A stretch of DNA of 13,907 bases from Oehlia diaphana. Taxonomy: Eukaryota > Glomeromycota > Glomeromycetes > Glomerales > Glomeraceae. The stretch covers positions 74,545 through 88,451 of the forward strand of contig QZLH01000213.1 of NCBI GenBank assembly GCA_003833135.1, read 5' to 3'. The notes under the pieces are model-generated. The model did no database searches, was not told where the DNA came from, and was given only the letters and a program-made list of their open reading frames with translations. Positions 1 through 9,542 of the stretch are shown here, in pieces. The first letter of the stretch is position 1. Each line of letters starts with the position of its first letter. Both the position numbers and the translations under genes were made by a program.

Positions 1-8
1 CGGTCAAA

Positions 9-36
9 CGGTCGGTCAGAGGTCTTTGACCGACCG
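9..36. repeat. Perfect 10-bp inverted repeat inside the hAT-like end
   Basis: CGGTCGGTCA at 9-18 is the exact reverse complement of TGACCGACCG at 27-36, separated by 8 bases. It belongs to the subterminal repeat block of the element; such blocks in hAT elements usually bind transposase, which is inference here. Confidence 0.7.
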
Positions 37-40
37 ATAT

Positions 41-85
41 CGGTCACGGTCATGACCGGTCATAACCGGTTAATGACCGTGACCG
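41..85. repeat. Perfect 13-bp inverted repeat inside the hAT-like end
   Basis: CGGTCACGGTCAT at 41-53 is the exact reverse complement of ATGACCGTGACCG at 73-85. The 19-base centre also carries ACCGGT palindromes, so the whole arm could fold into a long cruciform. Confidence 0.75.
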
Positions 86-99
86 TTGCCATCCCTACT

Positions 100-1180
100 C
101 ACCTATAAACAGAAAACTATAAATCTATTTACGAATGATGAACTAAAACTACGGGGCTGAAAAGAAGAAAAAGAAAAAATAAAAAGAAACCACGTATCCA
201 AAATTGAAAATGCGCAAAAGATGATGCGATGGCATTGTTTCGGACCTTCGAGTGAATAGTATACGAAATTGTGGCGAATGCGATCACGTGAAATATTACG
301 TAGTGACGTTCGTTGAGAGATACGAGAGGTAGAGTATGATTCGAAATCCTTGTTTGTAAGGTTATGAGTCGTTTTCATTGAACATATCACAGTGAAGTTT
401 CCGCCGTGAAAATCAATGAGAAAGGCAAGAGTATAATGATTGACGAGTTTATATGCATGATGAAAATTCCAATAAGGAGTTCCCTCTTCCTCTTACGGGA
501 CCAAATTGTGACACAAGAAGAATAATGGGTGTTGTTCGTTAGTTGTAGTTGTATTAGAAGTATGATCTCGAGTCCAATTGAAAAGTGCGTTGCGTTCTAA
601 TGAATCTTTTACGATCGATTGCAATTTGTCGCAGTTTGAGTAAGAGTTGCAGTGAGAATGTTCATGTGTTTGATGCAAATGTTTTTTAACCAACTATCTT
701 GGGACAAGTCCATGGATGTTTGTTGGTATCTATAAGTTCATTGCAGTGAAACATTTTAGACCTTCTGGAATGAGGGACGGATTATTTCTATGTTTAATGT
801 AAGTAATAGGTAAAAGTTCTGTTAATGATTTAGTGCGATAACTAATCACTTTGAATAATTTGAATGAAAAACGACTTGTTTTGGAAGATTTTTCTGACCG
901 TTTTGCGTACATCGCGGTCATTTAGAATGGGTTAGGCCCAAGTGATGTTCGTGGTAATCAATGTGCTGTTACGTGAGTTGTTGATGTTAAGGTAATTTTG
1001 AGAAGAGAGTCCAATTTTTGCTTGTTCATCACCCGCTTCGAAAGTTAAAGTTGGGGTTGGTAGTATTATCCATCCAAAGCCCGAGTCGTTGGTAGATCGT
1101 TGATTGTGTTCGTTGAGATTGAGTTATCCGTGTATTTCGACGTGTTTTACATGAGAAAAGTGATGCAATATTGATAATAA
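100..1180 (-). pseudogene. Degenerate LINE (non-LTR retrotransposon) 3' end, relic 1
   Basis: Read on the minus strand, coding remnants of a LINE C-terminus appear in the expected order but in shifting frames with stops. The RNase H first-aspartate motif appears as KYTDNS (YTD codons at 1126-1134). After one frame change SGFGWII follows at about 1066-1089. An ITWA...RKTVRKIF stretch lies around 870-960. A Zn-knuckle-like remnant, FHCNELIDTNKHPWTCPK, lies at about 700-754 and matches the C...H.W.C pattern at the end of such LINE polyproteins. No frame stays open across the region. The element is 5'-truncated and dead. The boundaries are approximate; the right end near 1180 is set by the loss of recognisable motifs. 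Confidence 0.6.
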
Positions 1181-1339
1181 AAAGGCTTACATAAATAAAT
1201 CATGGAACTTTTTTTATGAAATCCGCCAATGACAAACAATCACGTGACATTTGCAAATTAAACGTACATATTTTATTATTTTCACTACTTATTAACTTGG
1301 CAAGAAATTAAAAACAACAACTTCAAGGAAAGGCTACAA

Positions 1340-2800
1340 AACTGGTTGCGTGCTCTCGAACAAGATTACACTTTAAGTAATTTCAGAAGACTACAAATCG
1401 GAAAAATCATCGTCATCATCAAAATCCTATTACATATAGAGAACATTATAACATACCTCCCAGTGACTTCACAAACTCCACGTAAACATACACCTATCTT
1501 AATCCCTTGTTCCCTTGTTAAGATTGCTCACAGCTTCACGCGACCTTCGACTCAAAGGTCATTTCTAGTAGGACCAAATCACTTTTTAATGTTTATCTCA
1601 AAAATAAATTATATGATCATAACTCCTCCCTTATACTTCACCCTTTTACTTAGAAAAAAAAATCTTTCATAGGTTAAAACACCTTAGTTACAACGTTTAT
1701 CTACATTAACATTCCTACAAATCACATAACTATGACTCTCAACACAATAGATTCTAAATTATTCGACATATTAATTTCATTAATAACCACAGGTGCTGCG
1801 TATGATCAATTTATTTTTATACTGCTCAGTACAAGCTTTAGGTACCAATAAATGTAGAATGGGCTTCGGTTAAATTCAAACTGGTATCCATGCACCAAAA
1901 GAAAATATTAAAGGCACGGCAATTTTCACCATCATCAACCAAGGCGGAAACTACGGCTATATGTCCAACACTCTTAACGGTCCCGTACAATATTCTACAA
2001 TACTAGTAATTCACCAAATGCTCAGCATACGAAGAAAATTAAAAAGAACTTTCTGATTTGGGATTTAACTCACTATCTAGTTACAGAAAAGAATTTATTA
2101 CTTATTTTACGTAAGGTTAAAGATCACTCCAACAATGAATACAGCGACGCGGTTGATAAATTATCTAAACAAGGACGTAAATCACAGGACTCTTTTCGTC
2201 TTCTTTAGGATTTGTTGCATGAAACCACATCAACATAATCGACAAAAATATCGGAAAATGAGCAAATACCCAATTCGAGCCAAAATTTTCAACTAGTCTC
2301 GCTAATAATTCTGCATTACATCCGATCCACGACTCCATCAAATCACTCAAATTCGGATTAAACTATCTAAGCGCTCGGACAAGAAAAATAACTACACATA
2401 TCCAACCGTAAATTATCTAAGATCATATCCATCATGGCCATTATTGTGCCCGAAATGCTCTTCCTCACCCAGATACAAATGCACACGCGACGATCAATCC
2501 TCTAATTTGATCAATAAAATATCCAAATGTAAAGAATCGTTAATAAACCTCCTTCAGATAAATAGTGATTTAGCTTTCAATTTTGACATCACGCGAAGAG
2601 CTAATTTAAATGCAACATTTAACATTTTCAATTCACTCACTCGTCATATTTCGCTTACAACAATCACCCAATTTCTTAACTCGCTCATAGCCTCATTCCT
2701 CAAGACCTCACATATCTATGTTGTAATTATATTGGTAAACTCATATGTAAACTCTTATCCGCCATCAATTATTCACCAAATTCATTAGCAAATTCACGAC
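1340..2800 (+). pseudogene. Degenerate LINE 3' end, relic 2
   Basis: On the plus strand a decayed RNase H domain is readable across frames. An eroded FYT.. start lies near 1815-1830, and RMGFG.IQTG (with an internal stop at the usual Trp) follows at about 1855-1885. PSSTKAETTAI appears near 1928-1962. IWDLTHYLVTEKN lies near 2055-2095. VKDHSNNEYSDAVDKLSKQG, carrying the C-terminal His/Asp region, sits near 2116-2175. Downstream is a knuckle-like CPKCSSSPRYKC at about 2448-2483. The 1346-1672 stretch is open for 108 codons and may be an eroded reverse-transcriptase-to-RNase H linker, but nothing in it is diagnostic. Multiple stops and frame changes make it non-functional. It belongs to the same broad family as the minus-strand relic at 100-1180. 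Confidence 0.65.
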
Positions 2801-2880
2801 CATTTGGAAGTCTCGCTCTGATAAATTCAAAACATGAGAAAACTATTATCGACAACAACAAAAATCCCGTCGATCAACTA

Positions 2881-2904
2881 AACGCAAACAACAACGCAAA
2901 CAAC
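2881..2904. repeat. Tandem duplication of a 12-bp unit
   Basis: AACGCAAACAAC is present twice back to back (2881-2892 and 2893-2904) just downstream of LINE relic 2. It could be a remnant of the element's 3' tail or simple replication slippage. Confidence 0.8.
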
Positions 2905-3800
2905 ACACAGGCCAAATTCACGCCCAATTACAACACATAACTATAACCTTCGTATAATATTTATCTAAATTTCGATTAAAATAGCGTGCAAGATCTAAAA
3001 AAGATTAATTAATTAGATAAATTTTATAAAAAAAAAACATAATACGATCATAACGATAAATAAATAAACTTTATAACAACCTATAAAAGATATTCCTTTC
3101 CTTCCCTTTCCATTTTAAAAGCTATAAACGTAAAAATATAATTATTAATGAATTAATAAGCCTAATAAAAAAATTATAATAAATATTTTTATATAAATAT
3201 GTAATGTAATGTCTTAAAATACCGTTATATTGCTTCCAAAAGTATAAGAACACTTTAGTTAGTGTAGGATTCTATTGTAGTGCCTTTGTTATTCAATGCG
3301 ATCTATGTATGAATTCAGTGTGATTTAAGCAAGATCTTGAAGTTAAAGAGTATAAATACTGGTATATTATTTGACAAAACTTTACAAACACATAGCATAT
3401 ATATGCACTTATTGAAATTAAAGAAAAAAGTATAATAGAACTATAAAAAATTTTGACTATCAAGTATTGAGAGACGAAAAATTTTTTCGTATATATTTTT
3501 TTCCTGTGTTACGTGATCGACATTAATTTCAACCATTTTGAAAATGGCGATAGCGTTCATTCGTCGAACAATCCGAGTTTATAAGTAAAAAGAAAAAAAC
3601 GTCTGAATTTATGTTACTAAAGCGGTTTCAATAACTCATGGTATCCGCTAAGCTTTTGTGCAACATTTAGCAGAATTTTACATATTTATCACAAATACAG
3701 TACATACAGTACATTAATTTTAGTAATAGTACATTAATTTATTATATTTACAATTAATAATAAATTTTATTATACAAAATTTCCAATCAAATACTAAATG
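2905..3800. other. AT-rich intergenic spacer
   Basis: No coding or RNA gene is supported here. Visible structure is limited to small palindromes. These include an ACGAAAAA/TTTTTTCGT arm around 3474-3490 and a CCATTTT-G-AAAATGG hairpin at 3533-3547. There is also a 13-bp direct repeat, AGTACATTAATTT, at 3708-3720 and 3728-3740. The right end is the 3' flank of the minus-strand kinase-fusion gene. Confidence 0.6.
3738..3743 (-). terminator. Candidate polyadenylation signal of the kinase-fusion gene
   Basis: AATAAA on the minus strand, about 58 bases beyond the predicted stop codon at 3801-3803. In such AT-rich DNA the hexamer is common, so only the position supports it. Confidence 0.3.
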
Positions 3801-6800
3801 TTATTTAGTTTTCAAATTTTCCATATAGGATATTAAATCCTTTTCTAATAATAATAATATTTAATAATATTTACATATTAGTATAATAAAATTAACAAAG
3901 CTAAATAATTGAAAAAAAAAATACCAACCTTGACTTGGATCAAAATATGCATATTTAAAATTATGTTTTGATATCTTATTTTTACATTTATCTTTAGTGA
4001 AATTAAAATATTTTATTATAACCCCATTAAGTCCATTAGATTTTTGTTTTAGAAAAGTCGGTCCATAATTATTCCAATTATTTTCTTTTTTAGTAGAATA
4101 CAAACTTATAAATTTTGGTTTTAAGGAATCATGTTTAGTTAAGATATTTCTTATAAATTTACTATGATTAAAAGATGACATCTCAGAACAATTAGAACTA
4201 TAATCCATGATGACGAATGTATGAAAAGTAAAATCGGGTAAATAATTATAACAATTATTTTTCGAACAATAAGAAAATGTGTACAATCCAGTTCTTTCAT
4301 TTCCAAAGTTATAAAAATGATGGCCAATTGTGAGAGAGTTATCTGAATCATCCAATTTTCTTAATACAGGAATTCCAAAACAATGAGATGAATCTGATGA
4401 CAATAGACATTCCTGAGTTTGATGTTTTGATGTATTAAAATTGTGCATTTCAACTTTAAATTGAATATTAAAATCTGGGCGATCAAAATTAAAATTTATA
4501 TCATAACCGGTAATCATTATCATAATTTTCAAATTACATTTACGTTCTTTAAATTTTTTTTGAATACAATGAATTATGAGACTTGGTTCTTGCTTTGGTG
4601 GCCAAAAGATCTGACAATTGAAAATATCATTATTCATTCTGTTTTTATCAACAACCGTTGCAAAGATACTACAATTTGCAACTTCATCTTTAAGAGTTTC
4701 TAAAATATCTTTTGGTATGTTTCTTAGTTTTAAATTTTCATGATTTCCGGGTTTGTTTAATTTAAATTCATAAATTTCAGTGCTTAAATAAAGAATTTTT
4801 TTTCCAACTAATAATAAGATTTTCTCTCGTAAATCTTCAGGTAAAAGTTTGAAAATGCTAATTGGATTTTTAATTTTTATGCAATCCCAATTTCTAAATT
4901 CTTCTAATGAATTAAGCCATTCCTTTTTATTAAAATCTTTAGAAATAAATTTCTTTCCTCCAATTAATTTAAAATTTGTATACTTTGTACAATTTTTACT
5001 GGAATTGCATGAATTTGTATTAACAAAATAAGCCCTTGCTCCTAGAATAACTTCTTCTTTTGGAACGAAGTTACCAAATTCTTCTGTAATCTTTCTAAAG
5101 TTTCTAGGATCTCCAGACTCTACAGCATCTTCTACAGCATTAACGAATTCTGGATTAAGTTCTGTTTTGAATTTTAAGGATACTTTACTACATTCAATGA
5201 CATCACAAGTTGAATTATTAGTTATTTTATTTGTATCAATATCTTCAAATAAAAAAATATCTTTTTCCATAAATTGGCCTTCCTTTAAATCAATTTTAGT
5301 ATATTTGTGTTCATCAGTAATTTCAGTTATATCGTAACACGTTATTTTAAATGCTTTCTTATTAGCTTTATCTAAAGATATAGTATGGCCGTACTCTAAT
5401 TTTAATTTGTTTATTAAAAAATCGTAATCAGGTTCAATTAAATATAAAGTATTATTTTCTGCATCAATAATTTCTTTTAAAAAAGTCTCTTCCTCATCTT
5501 CTCTTGCTATTTCAGTCATTAAACTATTTGCAAATGATAATGTATCATTCATTATATCATTATCCTTTTTGAGTTTTTTACGAATAGTTGATAACTTGTC
5601 ATGTAAATTAAGTTCCAATGATGACAGTCTATTTACCATTAATTCGTGCGATGCATGTTTCATGATTTTTATTTGAAACATTATATTGCAACCCTCACAA
5701 TCGACACGTTTGTTTGATTCATTTGTAATATTTTCTGAATTTGTATTCACGTTAATGAAGATTGGATTCTCTTTAATTTCCTTTAATTTTTCAACTACTT
5801 GATTAATAGTTGGTCGATTATTTTGTTCATTATTCCAACATTCTAAATAAAGAATGATTAAATAAATGATTAAAGGGAATGAAAGTGAAAAGTCATGGAT
5901 TACCTACTTGTATATAGATTAGAATATTCAATTGGAGTACCCGAGACAATATCTTCTCTACGGCCTTGTAAAATTTTTTTAGCTAAACTGCAATCATATG
6001 ATACATCACAGAACGGTTTTTTACCACTTGAGATCTCCCATAAAAGTACACCAATACTGTAAACATCACTTCTTTCATTTAAAGAGAAATTCTTGTCAAT
6101 AAATTTTTGTGGATCAATATAAGGAATTGCGTCAAATAATTGCGATTCAGATACCATTTTGATTCTTTTTAATAATCCAAAATTGGCCAATTTAATATTA
6201 TTTTGATGAACCAACACATTAATAGAATTCTATTATAATAAAAAATAAATGAAAGATTATTTTTAACCTTTCAATTATTTGATTCAAAAAAAAATACTAA
6301 AAAAAAAAATGCATTTTGAATTAATTAAATTAATTACCAAGTCACGATGTACAATTTTTTTATTATGCAAAAATGATACAGCGTAAGCCAACTGAAATGC
6401 TAATTCGTATTTGTTTTTCCAAGTTAATTTACTGAATGTTTGCTTTAGATAATCTTGAAGGGAACCGCAATCGGCATATTCCATTACGAGTAATTTTTCT
6501 AAATGAATAAAAGAAATATTCATTAAATTTCATTTGATTATTTAGTTTTGTATAAAAAGGAAGATCTTATACGTTACCTGACTTAGATTTTGTAATACCA
6601 AGGAAACGTATAACTTTGTCTTGAACATCTACTGCTCGTTGAAGATTAATCTTAAAAGATTAAAACATTTTATTAGTAGGTAAATATAAAGAATATATAA
6701 TATATTTTTTTATTAAATTACCTCGCGAACAATTTCTTCGAAAATATCTTTGTCAAAATTAAGAGATTTTAACACAAAATATTGATCAGAGTTTCTTCGT

Positions 6801-6919
6801 CTTGCACGGTAAACTTTTCCAAATTTTCCTACGCCAATTTCTTTAATATTACTAAAATCGCTATAGTTGTAATATAAATGTGGGTCGCACGATTGATATT
6901 TTATGTTATTAATTGACAT
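3801..6919 (-). CDS. TKL-type (pseudo)kinase fused to a Glomeromycotina-type module of unknown function
   Basis: Six exons are joined by GT..AG introns: 6919-6722, 6650-6578, 6498-6338, 6229-5908, 5842-3929 and 3844-3801. The spliced length is 2712 nt, giving 903 residues. Residues 25-275 form a kinase domain: glycine loop GVGKFGKV (29-36), ATP-binding lysine FVLK (K51), hinge LVMEYADCGSL (94-104), and catalytic loop HRDLNSINVLVH (141-152). The metal-binding motif is ANFG, with N160 where Asp is expected. PYIDPQKF (180-187), SDVYSIGVLLWE (198-209) and CWNNEQNNRPT (253-263) follow. The style is that of Rhizophagus TKL kinases. Exon 5 runs without stop or intron from CWN..RPT through a linker (about 276-300) into a ~600-residue module homologous along its length to the protein at 9559-11347, so the fusion is directly encoded. 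Conserved blocks include EEVILGARAYF, ISIFKLLPEDLR, IIHCIQKKFKERKC, GHHFYNFG and PKFISLYS. No signal peptide or convincing membrane segment is seen, so it is probably cytosolic. The start is the only ATG just before the glycine loop. A shorter product from the ATG at residue 306 is conceivable. Loss of the DFG Asp predicts weak or no catalysis. The function of the C-terminal module is unknown. Confidence 0.8.
3845..3928 (-). other. Predicted C-terminal intron (84 nt, phase 1) of the kinase-fusion gene
   Basis: On the minus strand CAAG is followed by GTTGGTATTT and a T-run, then a branch-like TACTAAT and an ATTATTATTAG acceptor. Splicing replaces a hydrophobic read-through tail (WYFFFQLF...) with EKDLISYMENLKTK and a TAA at 3801-3803. 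A second donor, GTATTT, starts 4 bases further in; using it would end the protein at once. The equivalent intron is predicted at the same place in the paralogue. Confidence 0.6.
5843..5907 (-). other. Predicted intron 4 (65 nt) in the kinase domain
   Basis: The donor is GTAGGT (after ACA A) and the acceptor is TTTATTTAG. The join gives LYTKCWNNEQNNRPT, restoring kinase subdomain XI. The alternative donor GTAATC, 6 bases downstream, would break the frame. Confidence 0.75.
6230..6337 (-). other. Predicted intron 3 (108 nt), splitting the catalytic loop
   Basis: The donor is GTAATT immediately after HRDL (phase 0), and the acceptor is TATAATAG before NSINVLVH. The join gives an intact catalytic loop with the conserved Asp (143) and Asn (148). 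Confidence 0.75.
6499..6577 (-). other. Predicted intron 2 (79 nt)
   Basis: The donor is GTAACG after TCA G (phase 1), and the acceptor is TTCATTTAG. It joins GITKSKS to EKLLVMEY, the kinase hinge region. Confidence 0.7.
6651..6721 (-). other. Predicted intron 1 (71 nt)
   Basis: The donor is GTAATT after EIVRE (phase 0). A TACTAAT branch-like motif and a CTTTTAAG acceptor lead into INLQRAVDVQDKVIRFLG, the expected strand beta-4 region. The exon so defined (6578-6650) is only 73 nt. Confidence 0.75.
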
Positions 6920-7884
6920 CTTTACAATTGTAAATAGAGAAGAAATTTACGTATAAGGCGGGGAGATGGGGTTAGAGGATTTTGACAATATTGGCGAATC
7001 AATAAATATTTAAAATCATCTCCGTTAAAGTTCCGGAATTGGGGATACGAAATTTTGCGATACCAAATCACATCGTTGCACCTATAATATGATACATATC
7101 AAAAATAAAATCTAAATGGTCTTTTTTTATGCTGATATTATTACACAAAACCAGCCAAACCTAAATAAAGAAAGTACATAACTTTCAGGGTTAGATTTAA
7201 TTAGAAAAAAAATAAAAAAATAAAAGGAAATAATACAAATGAATCACAAAATTTCATATTATGATGTATGTCCTACTAAATTTGTTTACTTTTTTTTACA
7301 AAGACGCCATTAACATGAAACAAAAATTGTATACATTAACAAATAACTCTTTTTTTATTTTATTAATTTGAACAAACAAAAAATTAATTTTCAATTTGAC
7401 AATTTCAGAAATATCATTATGATAATGGTATTATTCTATACATATAAAGATTAAAAAAAGATTTATTTAATCTCCCAAATTATAAAACAGAATAAGGAAA
7501 AGGACGCGCACGGTAAAAATACATATTTTTATGTTTTATTTTAACTTACTCCGTTTTTTAGTTATTTTTATTTCCTTTTTTTTAAAGAAAAAGGGTAAGA
7601 AAAAGGGGAGTATGTAATAATGATCGTACCCCTAAAAGTTCAAACTCGTTTGATAAAATTAGCTGACTTAATCTTTCAGGTCTGTTTCATTTATTTAAAG
7701 TGCTGAATTATTCTATGGTGAAATGAAAAGGACAAGTGTACAATATTTTCATGCGAAATTATTATTCTTCATAAATAATCAAATTTGATAATAATTTGAT
7801 ATCTAAGTAGTTCATCCTTATTTAAAAGTCACCGTATATTTAGCCGTGCAAACATGATTTAAAGGTATTTTACTTCAATATTTC

Positions 7885-7920
7885 AAAAAAAAAAAAAATA
7901 AATAAATAAATAAATAAAAT
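7885..7920. repeat. Poly-A followed by (AAAT)n microsatellite
   Basis: Fourteen A residues are followed by about five AAAT units. It could mark an old retroposon tail, but no element body is recognisable upstream, so a plain microsatellite is as likely. Confidence 0.7.
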
Positions 7921-8142
7921 TCAAGCAACAAATTTTTTATTAAAAAATTGCTAATTCGCGGAATCTCACAAAAAACATTGTGTTCTTTGATAATTTTTTT
8001 TTTTAAAAAAATCTAATACATATAATTAATGTCTCGTGAATAATAGTTTTCATATTTCACGCATCAACGCATCAGCGGTAATCTTAATTATGGAGAAATT
8101 ATAAAACAAATTGATATTGACATTTGATTTTGCAATTTCTAA

Positions 8143-8178
8143 ACACGGGAACATTCAATCACACGGTAACATTCAATA
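8143..8178. repeat. Contiguous tandem duplication of an 18-bp unit
   Basis: ACACGGGAACATTCAATC (8143-8160) is directly followed by ACACGGTAACATTCAATA (8161-8178); 16 of 18 bases are identical. It lies in the divergent promoter region and could be a duplicated protein-binding site; that role is inference. Confidence 0.75.
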
Positions 8179-8328
8179 TTCAAATTTAATTTTCCAGCCT
8201 AGAAAAATTTTTAACCCTTTCATTGTGATTTCGTCAGGTATTCAATATACTTTTATATAGTCATTAAAGAAATTCTTTGAATTGTTTGTCACACATATAT
8301 TTATCAATCATACAAACGTACCCTCATC

Positions 8329-8392
8329 AAATGATCAACGCTACGCATATATAAGCTAAAACTACGCCAATTAAATGATCAACGCTATGCAT
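8329..8392. repeat. Two 20-bp direct repeats 44 bp apart
   Basis: AAATGATCAACGCTACGCAT (8329-8348) recurs as AAATGATCAACGCTATGCAT (8373-8392) with one mismatch. The core TGATCA is palindromic. A TATATAAG sits right after the first copy. The pair may be regulatory, but nothing proves this. Confidence 0.75.
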
Positions 8393-9368
8393 GTTGTACA
8401 GTTGAAAGTCCTTTTCTACCTTTTAAATAAAAAGAAAATTCTGTAGTACGTATTTGTATTACAGTACGTTTTTCTTTAGAAATCTAGAAATCTAGTAGCT
8501 CCATGGAATTCATTCCACGAAGAATTATAATTAGGTTAATTGTTTTTTTTCTATAGTTCCTGTAAATAACTTTTACTACTATTTTGTCCGAAAGAAAATA
8601 TTTTAACTTTGGGATTTTAAAGATCTAATATATCAAATATATCATCCGGATTTGAAGAATTAATAACGAATTTTTAAAATTCTTGGTAATAATGAGAAAA
8701 TTGTCAATTTTCATGTACTTTTATAACAAATCATTATTTAATTTAAATTCAAAAATCGGAAAAAAAAACATACCTTACAAAATTCTAGAAAACTCCAAAC
8801 TTCAACAATTAGTAAGAATATTCTAAATGTGGAATTAAAAGGAAAATTAACTTTGTTTATATTTCCTTTTAAATAAAGGTCTCCCTGAGTTCCCTGTAAA
8901 TAAAAGTTAATCCTTGTGTCATAATTATCGTTGTTTCGGACATTTACCTATCGTGTAACAAATTCACGGAGTCTTGATACACTATTTTTAGATGCTATAG
9001 TGTATATACTAATTAAATAAATAAGACAATTAATACATATAATAATCGATGTTATATTCATTCATTTTCAATAACACATCCTTTCCTTATATGGAAATAG
9101 AACATGTTGGAATATTTCCACAAGAAAAAAGTAACGTTAATCAAATGTTACAAATGTTACACGATTTGATTAATAAGGTTTATTACTAATCAGTTTCTGT
9201 TTGGAATTTTTATATTAAAAATTATTTTATTCTAAAAAAGTTTAGTGAGAAAAAAAACTTTCAATTATTTCCAGAATTGTAAATTTTTGAAGTATATATA
9301 TATTTTTTTTATTATAAAATGTTATAAATCATTTTTTTTTTTTTTTTATTCTTTTCGATTCTTTTAAA

Positions 9369-9376
9369 TATATAAA
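9369..9376 (+). promoter_or_regulatory. Candidate TATA box of the stand-alone paralogue
   Basis: TATATAAA lies about 180 bases upstream of the ATG at 9559 and is followed by a short pyrimidine-rich stretch (GTCTTCCTCG). In this AT-rich DNA the match is weak evidence; a longer 5' UTR would be needed to use it. Confidence 0.3.
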
Positions 9377-9542
9377 CCCGTTATAAGTCTTCCTCGATTT
9401 GGCAACATTTACTGTTAAAATTTTATAACTGAAATAATATATTTATTTTTCAAGTATTAATTTACTTGGTAAATAAAAATTTTATACACTATTTTCAAAC
9501 ACTTCCCTCATAAACTGAAACTTTTCTTCTTACTTAATTACA

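Larger units (their letters stand above)
1..97. mobile_element. Terminus of a hAT-like DNA transposon (truncated by window edge)
   Basis: The segment is far more GC-rich than its surroundings and is made of repeated GACCG/CGGTC blocks in both orientations, including two perfect inverted repeats (listed separately). Read on the minus strand, the outer end begins TAGGGATGGCAAC, which resembles the short terminal inverted repeats of hAT elements (commonly CAGGG.TGGC-like). The sequence changes abruptly to ordinary AT-rich DNA after position 97. The other end and the 8-bp target duplication lie outside the window, so neither element length nor transposase content can be judged. It could also be the end of a non-autonomous (MITE) derivative. 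Confidence 0.6.

Noticed and set aside
1..97. CRISPR-like array from the repeated GACCG blocks
   Set aside because: The repeats are short, inverted and not separated by unique spacers; the context is eukaryotic and the end resembles a hAT terminus.
103..921. Three minus-strand open frames (103-390, 493-693, 730-921) as small genes
   Set aside because: Shifted pieces of LINE relic 1; the recognisable FHCNELIDTNKHPWTCPK remnant overlaps them in a different frame.
1346..1672. 108-codon open frame on the plus strand as a small gene
   Set aside because: No recognisable domain, poor context, and it sits upstream of and in line with a decayed LINE RNase H; more likely part of that relic.
2444..2788. 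114-codon open frame on the plus strand as a gene
   Set aside because: It begins within the CPKC knuckle-like remnant and follows the RNase H relic in the order expected for a LINE C-terminus, so it is treated as part of the pseudogene.
3861..3930. Hydrophobic C-terminal segment (WYFFFQLFSFVNFIILI) looking like a membrane anchor of the kinase-fusion protein
   Set aside because: It lies in a well-formed intron (donor, T-run, TACTAAT, TAG acceptor) whose counterpart exists in the paralogue, so it is most likely read-through of non-coding sequence.
4151..5031. Open frames within 4151-5031 (minus 4151-4351; plus 4443-4703 and 4849-5031)
   Set aside because: They overlap exon 5 of the kinase-fusion gene in other frames and have no family resemblance.
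5748..5750. GTG at 5750 as the start of a separate 629-residue protein
   Set aside because: The frame is open upstream through the last kinase subdomain and joins the previous exon correctly; nuclear genes in fungi do not normally start at GTG. The codon is read as Val 283 of the fusion.
6215..6217. Start of a separate kinase fragment at a GTG near 6217
   Set aside because: It lies inside the catalytic loop (NSINVLVH) of the spliced kinase; exon 4 begins at 6229 after a clear acceptor.
8460..8500. Short tandem TCTAGAAAT repeats near 8475-8495
   Set aside because: Only two 9-bp units in AT-rich DNA; too little to separate from chance.
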